This document shows, piece by piece, positions 16,869 through 27,420 of a stretch of DNA of 40,406 nt. The stretch comes from Chitinispirillia bacterium (GTDB lineage: Bacteria; Fibrobacterota; Chitinivibrionia; Chitinivibrionales; Chitinispirillaceae): contig WRCH01000010.1 in assembly GCA_009784115.1 (NCBI GenBank), positions 1 to 40,406 on the forward strand, given 5' to 3'. Within the stretch, counting starts at the first letter, position 1, and each line of letters starts with the position of its first letter. The notes under the pieces were generated by a model. The model was given only the letters and a program-made list of their open reading frames with translations, had not been told where the DNA came from and did not search any database. Position numbers and translations under genes: made by a program.

Positions 16869-17903
16869 TTACAGATGCGGAAATATCACCCCGCCCGCGG
16901 CCGCAACATCACCGTCGTAAAGAACAGCCGACTGCCCCGGGGCGGCGGCTTTTACAGGCTCGTCAAATTGAAGAGTGAGCGTTTCGCTGTCACAATTTAT
17001 TATTGACGCCGGCGACGGCTTGCTTCTATATCTTATCTGAACATGAAAACGATCACCCGATTTTAATTCTGCCTTAGTTGAACATAGCAGATTTTTTACC
17101 GTGATGATACTTGTCTCAAGCTGATCCTCATCCGCGGCAACCACGGTATTTGTATCAACGATAATCTGCTTGACATACATCCTTTTGCCAAGCGCGCCCA
17201 AACCTTTTCGTTGTCCTACCGTAAAATTGCAGACGCCGGTGTGCTTGCCGAGAATTTTTCCGTTTATGTCAACGATGTTACCTGCTGTGACATGATGATC
17301 AACGCCAATGCCTCTTGATTTTAAAAATTGAAGATAATCCCCCGACGGTATAAAACAGATGTCTTGGCTCTCTTTTTTTGAAGCTACGGGGAGATCGAGT
17401 TTTTTAGCGATTTCTCTTACATTATCTTTAGTTAATCCGCCCAATGGAAAGAGTATTTTGTTGATTTCCGACGCAAATATCGGATATAAAAAGTATGATT
17501 GATCTTTTTGAGGATCAACCCCGCGCCGCAGATCTCCATCCTCAATAATCGCGTAGTGGCCGGTTGCCAAAAAATCACAGCCAAGCGAAACGGCCTTTTC
17601 CATAAGTAAACCAAACTTTAACCGGTGATTACACTTTACACAAGGGTTAGGGGTACGGCCGGATCTGTATTCGCTCAAAAAATAGCTGATTACTTCCCGC
17701 TCAAACAGATCAACCGCGTCTACGGTATGATGCGGGATGGATAGAGCGTCTGCGACAATTTTCGCGTCGCTCACAGCAGAATTCTCTCTGTCACCAAATA
17801 GCCGCATGGTCACACCGCTGACCTCAAACCCCTGCTCTTTGAGAAGCGCGGCGGCAACTGAGGAGTCTACCCCCCCGCTCATTGCGGCTAATACTTTTTT
17901 CAT
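16869..17903 (-). CDS. mnmA: tRNA-specific 2-thiouridylase MnmA
   Basis: MKKVLAAMSGGVDSSVAAALLKEQG, TPNPCVKCNHRLKFG, FLATGHYA, KDQSYFLY, ESQDICFIP, FTVGQRKGLG. Confidence 0.97.
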   Translation of the reverse strand: MKKVLAAMSGGVDSSVAAALLKEQGFEVSGVTMRLFGDRENSAVSDAKIVADALSIPHHTVDAVDLFEREVISYFLSEYRSGRTPNPCVKCNHRLKFGLLMEKAVSLGCDFLATGHYAIIEDGDLRRGVDPQKDQSYFLYPIFASEINKILFPLGGLTKDNVREIAKKLDLPVASKKESQDICFIPSGDYLQFLKSRGIGVDHHVTAGNIVDINGKILGKHTGVCNFTVGQRKGLGALGKRMYVKQIIVDTNTVVAADEDQLETSIITVKNLLCSTKAELKSGDRFHVQIRYRSKPSPASIINCDSETLTLQFDEPVKAAAPGQSAVLYDGDVAAAGGVIFPHL

Positions 17904-18739
17904 TTTGATAAACTTTTAAGAAATTCTACTTCCGCAGACCAAAGCCCCGCGTCAGGAGTTTCCAAAACGCATGGTATATTGTCAAACCGATCATCCTGCA
18001 AAAATAACCTGAACGCCTCTGCCCCTAATGTTCCTTTGCCAATGCTTTCATGGCGGTCGAGACGGCTTGCGAGCGGGGCTTTTGCATCGTTGAGGTGGAG
18101 TCCGCGCAGATATTTAAATCCTATTATGTTATCAAATTCAAGCATTGTCTTACCGTAACTATCTTTGTCCCTGATGTCATAACCTGCGGCGAATATGTGG
18201 CAAGTGTCAAGACAGACGCCAACGCGCGCTTTATCTTCAATATTGTGGATGATAGCCGCTAAATGCTCAAATCGTCCGCCGATATTAGTCCCCTGCCCCG
18301 CCATCGCTTCGAGGACAATTATCACTCCCTCTGTTTTGTCAAGAACGTTGCTGACAGACTGCGCAATGTGAGAGATACCCTCATCAACGCTTGACGTGAG
18401 ATGACTGCCGGGGTGGATATTAAGAAGCGGCAGTCCAAGAAGCTCACACCGTTTCACTTCGTCAACAAGAGCGGCTGTTGATTTTTCTCTGACGGCGCTA
18501 TCAGGATTGCCGATATTAATGAGGTAGCTGTCATGAGCAAGCACAGCCTGCGGTACGAATCCGCAAGTTTCCATATTTTTTTTAAACGCGTCTATCTCCG
18601 CGGCGGCAAGCGGTTTGGCTTTCCACTGTCTTTGATTCTTTGTAAAAAGGCCAAAACCTGCCGCTCCAACAGATTGCGCGTTAAGCGGAGCGTTGTGCAC
18701 TCCGCCCGAAGCAGATACATGGGGGCCTATGTATTTCAT
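17900..18739 (-). CDS. nfo: Endonuclease IV (deoxyribonuclease IV)
   Basis: KYIGPHVSASGGVHNAPLNA, LAHDSYLINIGNP, LNIHPGSH, VLEAMAGQGTNIGGRFEHL, GVCLDTCHIFAAGYD, HLNDAKAPLASRLDRHESIGKGTLG, LETPD. Confidence 0.96.
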   Translation of the reverse strand: MKYIGPHVSASGGVHNAPLNAQSVGAAGFGLFTKNQRQWKAKPLAAAEIDAFKKNMETCGFVPQAVLAHDSYLINIGNPDSAVREKSTAALVDEVKRCELLGLPLLNIHPGSHLTSSVDEGISHIAQSVSNVLDKTEGVIIVLEAMAGQGTNIGGRFEHLAAIIHNIEDKARVGVCLDTCHIFAAGYDIRDKDSYGKTMLEFDNIIGFKYLRGLHLNDAKAPLASRLDRHESIGKGTLGAEAFRLFLQDDRFDNIPCVLETPDAGLWSAEVEFLKSLSK

Positions 18740-18791
18740 ATTCTTTAACTGTGATCGTTTATGTGCATGTGTTTACACTACGCTCTCCGCA

Positions 18792-19379
18792 CTACTCCGA
18801 GAGCTGTACGTCAAGACAGTCCATCACCTTTGCAACCTGCAGATTTGTCAGGCTGATTTTGGCGTCGGATTTGAAGTTTTGGCCTACTTTACTAAAGGCG
18901 GTTTCCACACCATGTGTGCCCACTTCATTTCTGAGACACGCCATGAGAAACGGCTGTATGTTTTTATTTGTTCTTGGGGCGTGGCGGCGCAGGTTTGTAA
19001 CAGCCTTATTAAACGCGTCTTCTGTCGCGAAGTGAGTTGCAGCGTCAAGCGCGGGTCTTGTCGCGGTTCCCACTACGGCCATAGAGGGGTACTCTTTGGG
19101 TCTGTTAGAGACTTTGGGCTGTGTTTTTGTAAATGTCCATGTGTGGTCGCTTTTGAGCCAAAGTATTCTGTTGTCGCTCAGAGTGATATATCTATCCTCT
19201 TCCTTTGTAGCCAAAATACTCCGGTTACCCACATAATCCCAAGTGCTGTCGGGCTGTAAAACCACATCCCGGCCGTCGTCTAACGTAAGAGTCATTGTTG
19301 ACGGAGGCGGAGTCCTTTGCGCAAAACAAAAAACCGCGACGGCAAGAACTAACATAAACGCGTAAATCTTTTTTGTCAT
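18792..19379 (-). CDS. Secreted hypothetical protein
   Basis: N-terminal signal peptide (KKIYAFMLVLAVAVFCFAQ), LTLDDGRDVVLQPDSTWDYV motif; intact ORF in same-strand gene run. Confidence 0.6.
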   Translation of the reverse strand: MTKKIYAFMLVLAVAVFCFAQRTPPPSTMTLTLDDGRDVVLQPDSTWDYVGNRSILATKEEDRYITLSDNRILWLKSDHTWTFTKTQPKVSNRPKEYPSMAVVGTATRPALDAATHFATEDAFNKAVTNLRRHAPRTNKNIQPFLMACLRNEVGTHGVETAFSKVGQNFKSDAKISLTNLQVAKVMDCLDVQLSE

Positions 19380-19419
19380 GATCGTAGTCCTTTCATATTA
19401 ATATTATTGATTTATATCA

Positions 19420-20013
19420 TTAAATATACAGGCTCTTCGCTCCCCGCATAGCCACCGGCGGCTGCAAAATCTCCGACCAAACAACCCCCTTAACAGCTTC
19501 AGCAGCAGAAAAATCCGGCGAAACGGCAGGCCGCTCTATTGACCGGCTTTGAGCTTTGCGATTGATCTGCGCAGACCTTTCTATAGCTTTTACCGTATCA
19601 GCTGCAGACGTACCCTTTTTCATACTGCTTCTATCACTTACTTTTTGTGCAGTTCTCTTTTTATTGTGAGCCGGCGCAGGAGGCGGAGCCTTACGCACCT
19701 GTTCACTGCGCGGCTGCCCGCGGCTCTGCCCTTTATCTGCTGATTGATTTCCAAAAAGCACATCAAGCGTGCGATTCAGTTCATCGGAGATACTTGTGGA
19801 CGGCCTCTCGCTTTCACGCTCTCTTGACGAGTGAGACGGCTGCGAGGCGGGAGCTTGCCTCTGCTGCGGGTGCTGCTGCTGGCTCTGACCTTGAGGCCCG
19901 CGCTTTTTGGTCTTACTCCCCGCAGCGCCGACAGCGGAGATTATTGCCCATATGACAAATATCAATATGGGCAGCAGTCCTTCGAGTTTATCAAACAGGC
20001 TTGATATTTCCAT
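19420..20013 (-). CDS. Single-pass membrane hypothetical protein directly downstream of floA
   Basis: N-terminal TM LEGLLPILIFVIWAIISAVGAA followed by Gln/Pro/Ser-rich low-complexity region; 12-nt gap from floA. Confidence 0.6.
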   Translation of the reverse strand: MEISSLFDKLEGLLPILIFVIWAIISAVGAAGSKTKKRGPQGQSQQQHPQQRQAPASQPSHSSRERESERPSTSISDELNRTLDVLFGNQSADKGQSRGQPRSEQVRKAPPPAPAHNKKRTAQKVSDRSSMKKGTSAADTVKAIERSAQINRKAQSRSIERPAVSPDFSAAEAVKGVVWSEILQPPVAMRGAKSLYI

Positions 20014-20025
20014 GATTATCTCTGT

Positions 20026-21036
20026 TTATGATCTCTCGCCGTCATTATGATCTGCGGGTTTTGATTGATGACCGTGTCCGCCTATAGCTTCCCGCATCTG
20101 CGTATCCGCGGCTACGTTTTTCATCTTATAATAATCCATTATGCCGAGATTACCGTTTCTGAAAGCTTCTGCCATAGCTTGAGGCACCTGCGCCTCCGCT
20201 TCAACGACTTTCGCCCGCATCTCCTGAACTTTCGCTTTCATCTCCTGCTCGGTCGCGATAGCCATCGCGCGGCGCTCTTCGGCTTTGGCCTGAGCGATCT
20301 TTTTGTCCGCTTCGGCGCGGTCGGTTTCAAGCTCGGCGCCTATGTTTTTGCCGACGTCAACGTCCGCAATGTCAATTGACAAAATCTCAAACGCTGTTCC
20401 CGCGTCAAGACCTCTTTCAAGCACTTTCTTTGAAATAGAGTCGGGATTTTCAAGCACATGTTTGTGTGAAATGGCGGAACCGATAGTGGTTACAATACCC
20501 TCGCCGACGCGCGCGAGAACGGTCTCTTCGCCCGCGCCTCCAACGAGTCTGTCTATGTTCGCGCGCACCGTTACTCTTGTAACAGCCATGAGCTGAATTC
20601 CGTCTTTTGCGACAGCCGATACTTCCGGTGTTTCTATCACTTTTGGATTAACGCTCATCTGCACAGCTTCTAAAACGTGACGGCCCGCGAGGTCAATCGC
20701 AACGGCGCGTTTAAACGTGAGCGGGATGTTCGCTTTGTCAGCCGCAATAAGAGCCTGCACAACCCTAAGCACATTACCACCGGCTAGATAATGAGATTCC
20801 AGATCGTCAATTGATAAATTTATTCCAGCCTTTACAGCCGTAATTTTGGATTCTACAATGAGTTTGGGCGGAACTTTTCTAAAGCGCATAAATATAATGC
20901 TGAGAAGCCCCACTCTTGAGCCGGAAAAAATCGCCTGCATCCACAATTGAATCGCAGAACCGATAAAAAACAAAACTACCAAGACGCCCACTACAATGAT
21001 AATAAGCAAAAACGGCAGTATGCCACTAAGATTCAT
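20026..21036 (-). CDS. floA: Flotillin-like protein FloA (UPF0365)
   Basis: N-terminal [96 protein letters not shown]. Confidence 0.96.
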   Translation of the reverse strand: MNLSGILPFLLIIIVVGVLVVLFFIGSAIQLWMQAIFSGSRVGLLSIIFMRFRKVPPKLIVESKITAVKAGINLSIDDLESHYLAGGNVLRVVQALIAADKANIPLTFKRAVAIDLAGRHVLEAVQMSVNPKVIETPEVSAVAKDGIQLMAVTRVTVRANIDRLVGGAGEETVLARVGEGIVTTIGSAISHKHVLENPDSISKKVLERGLDAGTAFEILSIDIADVDVGKNIGAELETDRAEADKKIAQAKAEERRAMAIATEQEMKAKVQEMRAKVVEAEAQVPQAMAEAFRNGNLGIMDYYKMKNVAADTQMREAIGGHGHQSKPADHNDGERS

Positions 21037-21211
21037 AACCGTAACCCCTCTCTTTTATTGTGATTTCACTATGATTTCATTGTGATTATTGCTATGCCTG
21101 ATTCATCTTTATACGCCATCTATTAGTATAGTGTCCTTTAGCACAATGAGAATTAATTCTTTTCCTCATATAATTGAAAAATAATGTACGGAGCGCGGTT
21201 AATCAATCTCT

Positions 21212-22582
21212 TTAACGTCCGCGCTTTTGGCGGGCAAGTTCAAGTTTATCCTTGGCATAAGCATGATTTGGATTAATCTGCAATGCCGTTTCAAAATTCG
21301 TAATAGCCATATCAAAGTCACCCTTGTTCGAATACGCAAGACCGCGACTAAAATACGCTTCGCCAAAAACTGGGTTCAGCAGTAACGTTTGATCATAGTC
21401 CGCAATAGCCATATCAAAATCACCCTTGAGTACGTACACATTGCCGCGACTAAAATACGTTTCGACAGAAATTGGGTTCAGCCGTAACGCTTGATCGTAG
21501 TCCGCAATAGCCATGTCAAAGTCATCCTTATAAAAGTACACATTGCCACGATTACTATACGCTATGTCACAATTTGGGTTCAGCCGTAACGCTTGATCGA
21601 AGTCAGCAATAGCCATATCAATGTCACCCTTGTTAAAATACGCCAAACCGCGATTATTATACGCTGCGTCAAAACTTGCGTTCAGCCGTAACGCTTGATC
21701 GAAGTCCGCAATAGCCATATCAAAGTCAACCCGCAAGTAGATCTTACCGCGATTGTAATACATTTCGGCAGAATTTGGGTCCAGCCGTATCGCTTGATTG
21801 AACTCACGAATCGCCTCATCAAGCCTACCCTTATTAAATAACTCTATCCCTTTATTATAATGGGTAATCGCGTTTTTCGCGCTGTTCGGAATTGCTACCC
21901 ATCCAACGGTGATAAGCAGAAGCGCGATTGCTGAGGCGACGGCAATACTCTTATCTTTTTTGTTCGAGACGTTGTCATCATTTATACCCTTGGGATTCGG
22001 CCCGTACTCATTCTCCCCCGGCTGGCTGTCTCGGCATAACCAGGCAAAAAACGGTATCATGGCAATAATCGTCAATATATATATTAACATTATAGTCGCT
22101 GTTTTTATGTCAATGTTGTACATCACTGAAAATCCAAAGATGACCCTAGGGGGTAAGAAAAACATCATCAACATAAGTCCTACAAAAACAGTAGCCGGAA
22201 AGTACATAATCCACCAACTACTCTTGCCAATATCGTGTAGTCTTCTAGAAAGAACAGCCCGAAACGACACTTGAAGAGTAATTCCCGCTAACGAGAACAG
22301 CAAATTGCTTACATTATCCTTAAACACCGTAGGCAATACAGCAACAAGTAAAAAAACGGTAAGTACGTCAAACAGACAAAATCCCCAAAATTCTTTTCTT
22401 CGCGCTCTGCCCTTACCCTTGAAAAAAATCTTTGTAATACATTTAACGAAATACCCCCACAGAGAGAGGTTTTCAACCGTCACCCGTTCGCTTGTGGCAA
22501 ATATGCCACAAAATTTACCACAACCGGAACAGAACTCTGCACCTTCGCTTACAATCACACCGCACTTTGAACATCGATCCAT
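21212..22582 (-). CDS. Zinc-ribbon + DUF805 membrane domain + TPR repeat protein
   Basis: MDRCSKCGVIVSEGAEFCSGCGKFC; GKGRARRKEFWGF..RRLHDIGKSSWW..DSQPGENEYGPNPKG; six to seven TPR units with DMAIADFDQALRLNP cores. Confidence 0.88.
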   Translation of the reverse strand: MDRCSKCGVIVSEGAEFCSGCGKFCGIFATSERVTVENLSLWGYFVKCITKIFFKGKGRARRKEFWGFCLFDVLTVFLLVAVLPTVFKDNVSNLLFSLAGITLQVSFRAVLSRRLHDIGKSSWWIMYFPATVFVGLMLMMFFLPPRVIFGFSVMYNIDIKTATIMLIYILTIIAMIPFFAWLCRDSQPGENEYGPNPKGINDDNVSNKKDKSIAVASAIALLLITVGWVAIPNSAKNAITHYNKGIELFNKGRLDEAIREFNQAIRLDPNSAEMYYNRGKIYLRVDFDMAIADFDQALRLNASFDAAYNNRGLAYFNKGDIDMAIADFDQALRLNPNCDIAYSNRGNVYFYKDDFDMAIADYDQALRLNPISVETYFSRGNVYVLKGDFDMAIADYDQTLLLNPVFGEAYFSRGLAYSNKGDFDMAITNFETALQINPNHAYAKDKLELARQKRGR

Positions 22583-22599
22583 AGTATACTCTGTTGATC

Positions 22600-22674
22600 A
22601 GTAATGAGATTCCAAGTCGTCAATTGACAAATTGATACCGGCCTTTACCGCAACCCCTCTCTTTTTTGTGATTA
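22600..22674 (-). pseudogene. floA-derived fragment with internal deletion
   Basis: Minus strand [17 protein letters not shown] matches Flo[24 protein letters not shown]; joined to floA-leader-like AACCCCTCTCTTTTTTGTGATT (compare 21043-21065). Confidence 0.85.
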
Positions 22675-22724
22675 ACGTTATGTAAAAATATTGTCAAATC
22701 ATAAAACTACACGACTGTCAGGCA

Positions 22725-23015
22725 TTACTTTATCAGCCGCTTTAATTCATTATAAAAATTTTCTCGTGTTCCTGCCAGTATTATAACAACAAACAAACTG
22801 TTTTCTTCGTAGATACGATAGGCAAGTTCATAGTTTATCCCCGCGTATTTTACGTCATATCCAAAAATACCCCGTAAGTCTCCGCTTTTTTGTGTCCCAA
22901 TGTAAGGATTTAGCTTTAACTTATCAATCGCACTCTTATAAACCGCTAACAATTTTTTATCTTTGATTTTTTTGAAATATCTTTCAGCAGATTTTGAATA
23001 ACTTATCTCATACAT
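22725..23015 (-). CDS. RelE/ParE-family toxin
   Basis: MYEISYSKSAERYFKKIKDKKLLAVYKSAIDKLKLNPYIGTQKSGDLRGIFGYDVKYAGINYELAYRI: size and motif typical of RelE/ParE fold. Confidence 0.82.
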   Translation of the reverse strand: MYEISYSKSAERYFKKIKDKKLLAVYKSAIDKLKLNPYIGTQKSGDLRGIFGYDVKYAGINYELAYRIYEENSLFVVIILAGTRENFYNELKRLIK

Positions 23016-23018
23016 AGG

Positions 23019-23354
23019 TTATTCATCTCCGAAAATTTCCTTTGTGCTGATACCTTCACGCTTACCTTCAGCGATTTCATCCGCTTCATCAATCAAAACG
23101 TCTATAGCTTTTCTAATGTCTGCGTGCTGCCGCTCAAATTTTGCAAGTAATTCATCACCGCTATACCCTTGAGATACTAAATCCTTCAATATTTCCATAG
23201 CAAAACTATCATCAGAAGTTGTAAGCGGGCGAAGCACAATCGCATCATCGGTAAGAAAACATTCTATCTCTTTGCCAAAATGTAATTTATCATAAAATCT
23301 TGATGGTATTGTAATCTGACGTCTGCCTGTTACGTTTATGATTTTACGTTCCAT
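23019..23354 (-). CDS. AbrB/MazE-type swapped-hairpin antitoxin
   Basis: MERKIINVTGRRQITIPSRFYDKLHFGKEIECFLTDDAIVLRPL; 3-nt gap to the toxin gene; start chosen at ATG after AGGTGGG (ORF-track start 23402). Confidence 0.8.
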   Translation of the reverse strand: MERKIINVTGRRQITIPSRFYDKLHFGKEIECFLTDDAIVLRPLTTSDDSFAMEILKDLVSQGYSGDELLAKFERQHADIRKAIDVLIDEADEIAEGKREGISTKEIFGDE

Positions 23355-23441
23355 AATTGTGCCCACCTGTATTGTCATATACATTACACGGATGCCGTAC
23401 AATGTAAGATAAATTTTGCTTGCCGGAAATGCAAAACTAAC

Positions 23442-23918
23442 TCAAACCGACGGCTGATACTGCGACTCTTTCTCAATTATAAGCGAAAGCACCTCATCGG
23501 CGCTTTCAACTTTCATGAGCGCTTCAAAAAAAGTTCTGTCGCTCAAAAGCCGCGACAGCTTGCTTAATATTTTAAGATACTCATTATGCCTGCCCGACGG
23601 GCCGATAATTAGAAATATCAGATGCGCCGGCTTGTTGTCTATGGAGTCAAAGGGCACCCCTTTACCCTTGCGGCCTACAGCCATCATAATGTCACTCACC
23701 CCGGCAATAAGCCTGTGAGGGATGGCGATGCCGTGGCCGATGCCTGTTGTTGAGATTTTTTCACGCTCCAAAATTGAGGCGACGCAATCTTCAGCCTTGC
23801 TGATTTTACCGGCCGTCTTAAAAAGCCCGACAAGTTCCCTGATCGCTTCCTCTTTTTTACGCGCGCTCAGATCAAGAATTATACACTGCGGGTCTAATAT
23901 ATCTGAAACATTATCCAT
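23442..23918 (-). CDS. PTS EIIA-like (PtsN/EIIA-Ntr type) protein
   Basis: REKISTTGIGHGIAIPHRLIAGVSDIMMAVGRKGKGVPFDSIDNKPAHLIFLIIGP with the conserved GIAIPH phospho-His region. Confidence 0.9.
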   Translation of the reverse strand: MDNVSDILDPQCIILDLSARKKEEAIRELVGLFKTAGKISKAEDCVASILEREKISTTGIGHGIAIPHRLIAGVSDIMMAVGRKGKGVPFDSIDNKPAHLIFLIIGPSGRHNEYLKILSKLSRLLSDRTFFEALMKVESADEVLSLIIEKESQYQPSV

Positions 23919-24064
23919 TGTTATCCTCGTCTATCTTCGTAAGATTTTTTATTAATTCTACTTAATTCTAAAAATAATTTGAAACTCACGTGAGACTGTC
24001 ATATTTTTCAATAATAACGGTAAAATCTTTGTAAGATGTTTTTTCATAAAATTTTGGTTTTCTC

Positions 24065-25834
24065 ATGAATGAGCGGTTTGACGACAATATAAAGGAACAG
24101 ATTCGCCAAAGAGCGGACATTGGCGCTATTATCGGACGCTATGTCACCCTCAAAGGTTCCGGCTCGACAATGAAAGGGCTTTGCCCATTTCATAAGGAGA
24201 AAACTCCCTCCTTTCATGTAAATGCGGACAGGGGCTTTTATTATTGTTACGGGTGTAATAAAGGCGGGGATGTTTTTAGTTTTTTGCAGGAGATAGAACG
24301 GGTCGATTTTCCCGAAGCGTTAAGAATGCTTGCCGAAGAGACCGGGGTTAAACTTGAACCGCGCCGCATCGTTCAAAATAATCACGAGTATGCGGACTCC
24401 TCAAAGAGCCTCTCAAAAACAGAAGCTCTCGAGATACACGCTCTGGCGGCTCAGTATTATTACAGTCTTGTGAAGAGTACTCCCGCCGCGGTTGAATATT
24501 TTAAATCGCGGGGGATTGACGCTCAAACGGTTAAAGAGTTCTCTTTAGGATACGCGGCTAAAGGGTGGTCGGGATTAATTGATTTTCTTCAAAGTAAAAA
24601 TATCCCTCCGTCAAAACTTGCGGAATCCGGGCTTGCCGTTAAAAGAGACAGCGGCGGTTTTTATGACCGCTTCAGAGACAGAATAATGTTTCCCCTTTAT
24701 AATCAAAGCGGACGCGTTGTCGCTTTCGCCGGGCGCGGTCTTGACGGCGACACTCAGCCAAAATACCTCAACTCGCCGGAGACACTGCTTTATCAAAAAA
24801 GCACGCTGCTTTACGGACTGCACAAATCACGCGGCGCGGTGCGTGATTTGGGGCAGCTGCTTATTGTTGAGGGTTACATGGATTATTTAACTCTCTATCA
24901 GGCAGGGATCTGCAACGCCGCGGCAACTTCGGGGACAGCGTTTACTCCTGAACACGCCTCCCTGATACAGCGTCAAACATCCAAAGTGACTCTGGTTTTT
25001 GACGGCGACCGCGCCGGCGTAGAAGCCGCGTACAAAGCGATTATCGTTCTTGCTCCTTTTAATCTGCAAGTGAACGTGCTGACGCTCGCCGGTAATGACG
25101 ACCCCGACTCATTTGTAAAAAGAGAGGGAGCGCAGCCGTTTTTAGAGATGATTGCGAAGGCAAAAAAGTCAACGGATTTTTTAATTGACAAGCTGATATC
25201 GCAGTACGGCACCTCTCCGCAGAGCAAACGTACTATCATCGAAGAGCTCGTTCCTTACGTAGAGGCTCTAAGGGATATGATAGTGCGTGATGACTTTTTG
25301 TCAAAAGTCGCTCAAAAGCTGCGCGTAGAATCTCATCATATATTTAACAGTTTTTCTAGAAAAGACAATCGCGAAAACACAGTATCCGATGTGCAGACAC
25401 AGCCTTTTTCAGGAAAAATAGGAAAACTTGAGGAGAGTTTTTTACGCATTTTACTAACTTGCCCAGAACAAATTCCGTTAGCAAAACGATTTGTTGATAC
25501 CCAAACACTTACGGACAGCCTGTCCGCGAATATATATTCAATAATAGCGGAGTGTTACGATATTAAGGGTGATCTTCACAATTTATGTGATGTACTGCCT
25601 GACGACCCTGAGATTAAGCGCGTAATTTCCATGCTGATGGTCAAGCCGGCGCTCAGGGAAAATATTCATGCTGAGCTTGTGCAGAAAATTTTACTTCTGC
25701 GGCGAAAGTCTTTAATGGCAGAGCTGCGGGAGCTGCGGGACGCGCTTAGCGGCGATGTTCCCGAAGAACAGAAACTTGCTCTTATGGAACGCCACAAAGA
25801 GTGTACGGCAAAACTCAAAGAGTTGGACGAGTAG
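24065..25834 (+). CDS. dnaG: DNA primase
   Basis: [65 protein letters not shown] zinc finger; [22 protein letters not shown]. Confidence 0.97.
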   Translation: MNERFDDNIKEQIRQRADIGAIIGRYVTLKGSGSTMKGLCPFHKEKTPSFHVNADRGFYYCYGCNKGGDVFSFLQEIERVDFPEALRMLAEETGVKLEPRRIVQNNHEYADSSKSLSKTEALEIHALAAQYYYSLVKSTPAAVEYFKSRGIDAQTVKEFSLGYAAKGWSGLIDFLQSKNIPPSKLAESGLAVKRDSGGFYDRFRDRIMFPLYNQSGRVVAFAGRGLDGDTQPKYLNSPETLLYQKSTLLYGLHKSRGAVRDLGQLLIVEGYMDYLTLYQAGICNAAATSGTAFTPEHASLIQRQTSKVTLVFDGDRAGVEAAYKAIIVLAPFNLQVNVLTLAGNDDPDSFVKREGAQPFLEMIAKAKKSTDFLIDKLISQYGTSPQSKRTIIEELVPYVEALRDMIVRDDFLSKVAQKLRVESHHIFNSFSRKDNRENTVSDVQTQPFSGKIGKLEESFLRILLTCPEQIPLAKRFVDTQTLTDSLSANIYSIIAECYDIKGDLHNLCDVLPDDPEIKRVISMLMVKPALRENIHAELVQKILLLRRKSLMAELRELRDALSGDVPEEQKLALMERHKECTAKLKELDE

Positions 25835-25838
25835 GAAA

Positions 25839-27359
25839 ATGATTAAAAAAAAGGAAGCGGCTCCGGTGCAGACAAAAAGTCACCCGGCCGACAAAGTAAC
25901 ATTACGCCTGCGTAAGCTGGCGACTCTGCAAGGGTTTGTAACTGAGGCGCAGATTGAAGACGTAGCCGCCTCAAGCACAGAGCTTGAACGGGTCAGAGAG
26001 ATTCTCGAACGTGAAGAGATCGCCATCAACTCCTTTGTAAAGGAGAAAGCGGTTCCTCTTTACGAACGCGGCGCAAAACGGATGCTCTCTGCCGGCAGGC
26101 CCCCCCGCTATACCGACCCCACCTGGGCATATCTTAACAGCGTGGGCAGAGTTCCGCTTCTCTCAAAGGGGCAGGAGACAGAGTACGCGATGCAGATGGA
26201 GTACGCTCAGAGCAAACTCTTTGATATGGCTTTCCGCTCCCCTAAAGCTCTTGAGAGTCTTTACATACTGGGAGAAGAGTTTAAAAACGGCGAGATGGAA
26301 TGCGCCGACGTTTTGCAGCTTGACGAAGAGTCGTCAAAAGAGATAGAAGACCCCGAAACACTCCGCAGAGAGTTTACCAAAACACTCGCTATAATCAAAA
26401 GAAAAAACAAAGCCGCCGCCGAAACCTCCTCTTCAGAGCAGGAGAAACTTATGGATGAAGCGGTCTCTCTGTGCAGGAGTCTCAGACTTAACTGCAAACA
26501 GGTTGAAAATATCCTTGACAAATACAAAGAAAATCTTTTGATTGACAGTAAGGAGAGCGAGTTTGACGCGTTCTCTCACTGGGAAGAGATGCGCAATCAG
26601 GCAAAGTGCGCAATCATCGAAGCGAATGTGCGTCTTGTTGTGAGCATAGCAAAAAAATATATCCTCCGCGGCATGGAAATTATCGACCTCATACAGGAGG
26701 GCAACCGCGGTCTTATTAAAGCGGTTGAAAACTTTGACTACCGCAAAGGGTACAAATTTTCCACTTACGCCACATGGTGGATCCGTCAGGCGATCTCCCG
26801 CGCCATAAATGACAAGTCAAAAGCGATACGCATTCCGGCAAACACAATGGAGCTTGTAAACAAGATCGTGCGTATGTGCCGCAAGTGGGTAATGGAGTAC
26901 GGCTACGAACCGTCTCACCAAGATCTCGCCGAAGCTCTTGGATGCTCCGTTACAAAAGTGCAAATGGCGCTTGAGTACTCTATGGAACCGATCTCCCTTG
27001 ACATGGAGGTCGGCGGAGAAAACGGAACAACTATAGGGGAATACATAGAAGACTCAAGCGTTATAGACCCAACGCAGAAAATATCGCTCGTGCATCTGCG
27101 CGAACAGATAAAACAGGTAATGAACTCTCTTGCTCCAAAAGAAAAAGAGATATTAATGATGCGCTTCGGGCTTGATGACGGGCGTATAAAAACGCTTAAA
27201 GAGATAGGCGAGATATTCAACATAAGCCGTGAGCGCGTACGTCAGATTGAAACGAAAGCGCTTGGCAAGCTAAAGCACCCGAGCCGCGTGCGTCAACTGC
27301 TCGCGTGGCGTGAAGAGCGTTCGGAGACTTTGGCTGATAATACTTTTGAGGAAGAGTGA
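25839..27359 (+). CDS. rpoD: Primary RNA polymerase sigma factor (sigma-70/RpoD)
   Basis: [64 protein letters not shown]-term [50 protein letters not shown]. Start set to ATG 25839 just after dnaG. Confidence 0.96.
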   Translation: MIKKKEAAPVQTKSHPADKVTLRLRKLATLQGFVTEAQIEDVAASSTELERVREILEREEIAINSFVKEKAVPLYERGAKRMLSAGRPPRYTDPTWAYLNSVGRVPLLSKGQETEYAMQMEYAQSKLFDMAFRSPKALESLYILGEEFKNGEMECADVLQLDEESSKEIEDPETLRREFTKTLAIIKRKNKAAAETSSSEQEKLMDEAVSLCRSLRLNCKQVENILDKYKENLLIDSKESEFDAFSHWEEMRNQAKCAIIEANVRLVVSIAKKYILRGMEIIDLIQEGNRGLIKAVENFDYRKGYKFSTYATWWIRQAISRAINDKSKAIRIPANTMELVNKIVRMCRKWVMEYGYEPSHQDLAEALGCSVTKVQMALEYSMEPISLDMEVGGENGTTIGEYIEDSSVIDPTQKISLVHLREQIKQVMNSLAPKEKEILMMRFGLDDGRIKTLKEIGEIFNISRERVRQIETKALGKLKHPSRVRQLLAWREERSETLADNTFEEE

Positions 27360-27374
27360 TGTTTGTGATCAACC

Positions 27375-27420
27375 CCGGGCTAAAACCCGGAGTTACAATC
27401 TTGCACCCCTGAAGGGGTGC
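27375..27420. repeat. Two adjacent palindromes (CCGGG-CTAAAA-CCCGG and GCACCCC-TGAA-GGGGTGC)
   Basis: Perfect stems at 27375-27390 and 27403-27420, just downstream of rpoD. Confidence 0.75.

Noticed and set aside
18693-19259. 188-aa plus-strand ORF in the nfo upstream region
   Set aside because: Antisense to the 18792-19379 ORF, which has a signal peptide and fits the same-strand gene run.
21290-21850. Regularly spaced repeated DNA resembling a repeat array/CRISPR
   Set aside because: The ~102-bp period matches in-frame TPR units of the minus-strand ORF; no short identical repeats with unique spacers.
25755-25838. rpoD ORF extension overlapping dnaG
   Set aside because: The extension overlaps the dnaG 3' end; ATG 25839 immediately after the dnaG stop is the simpler start.
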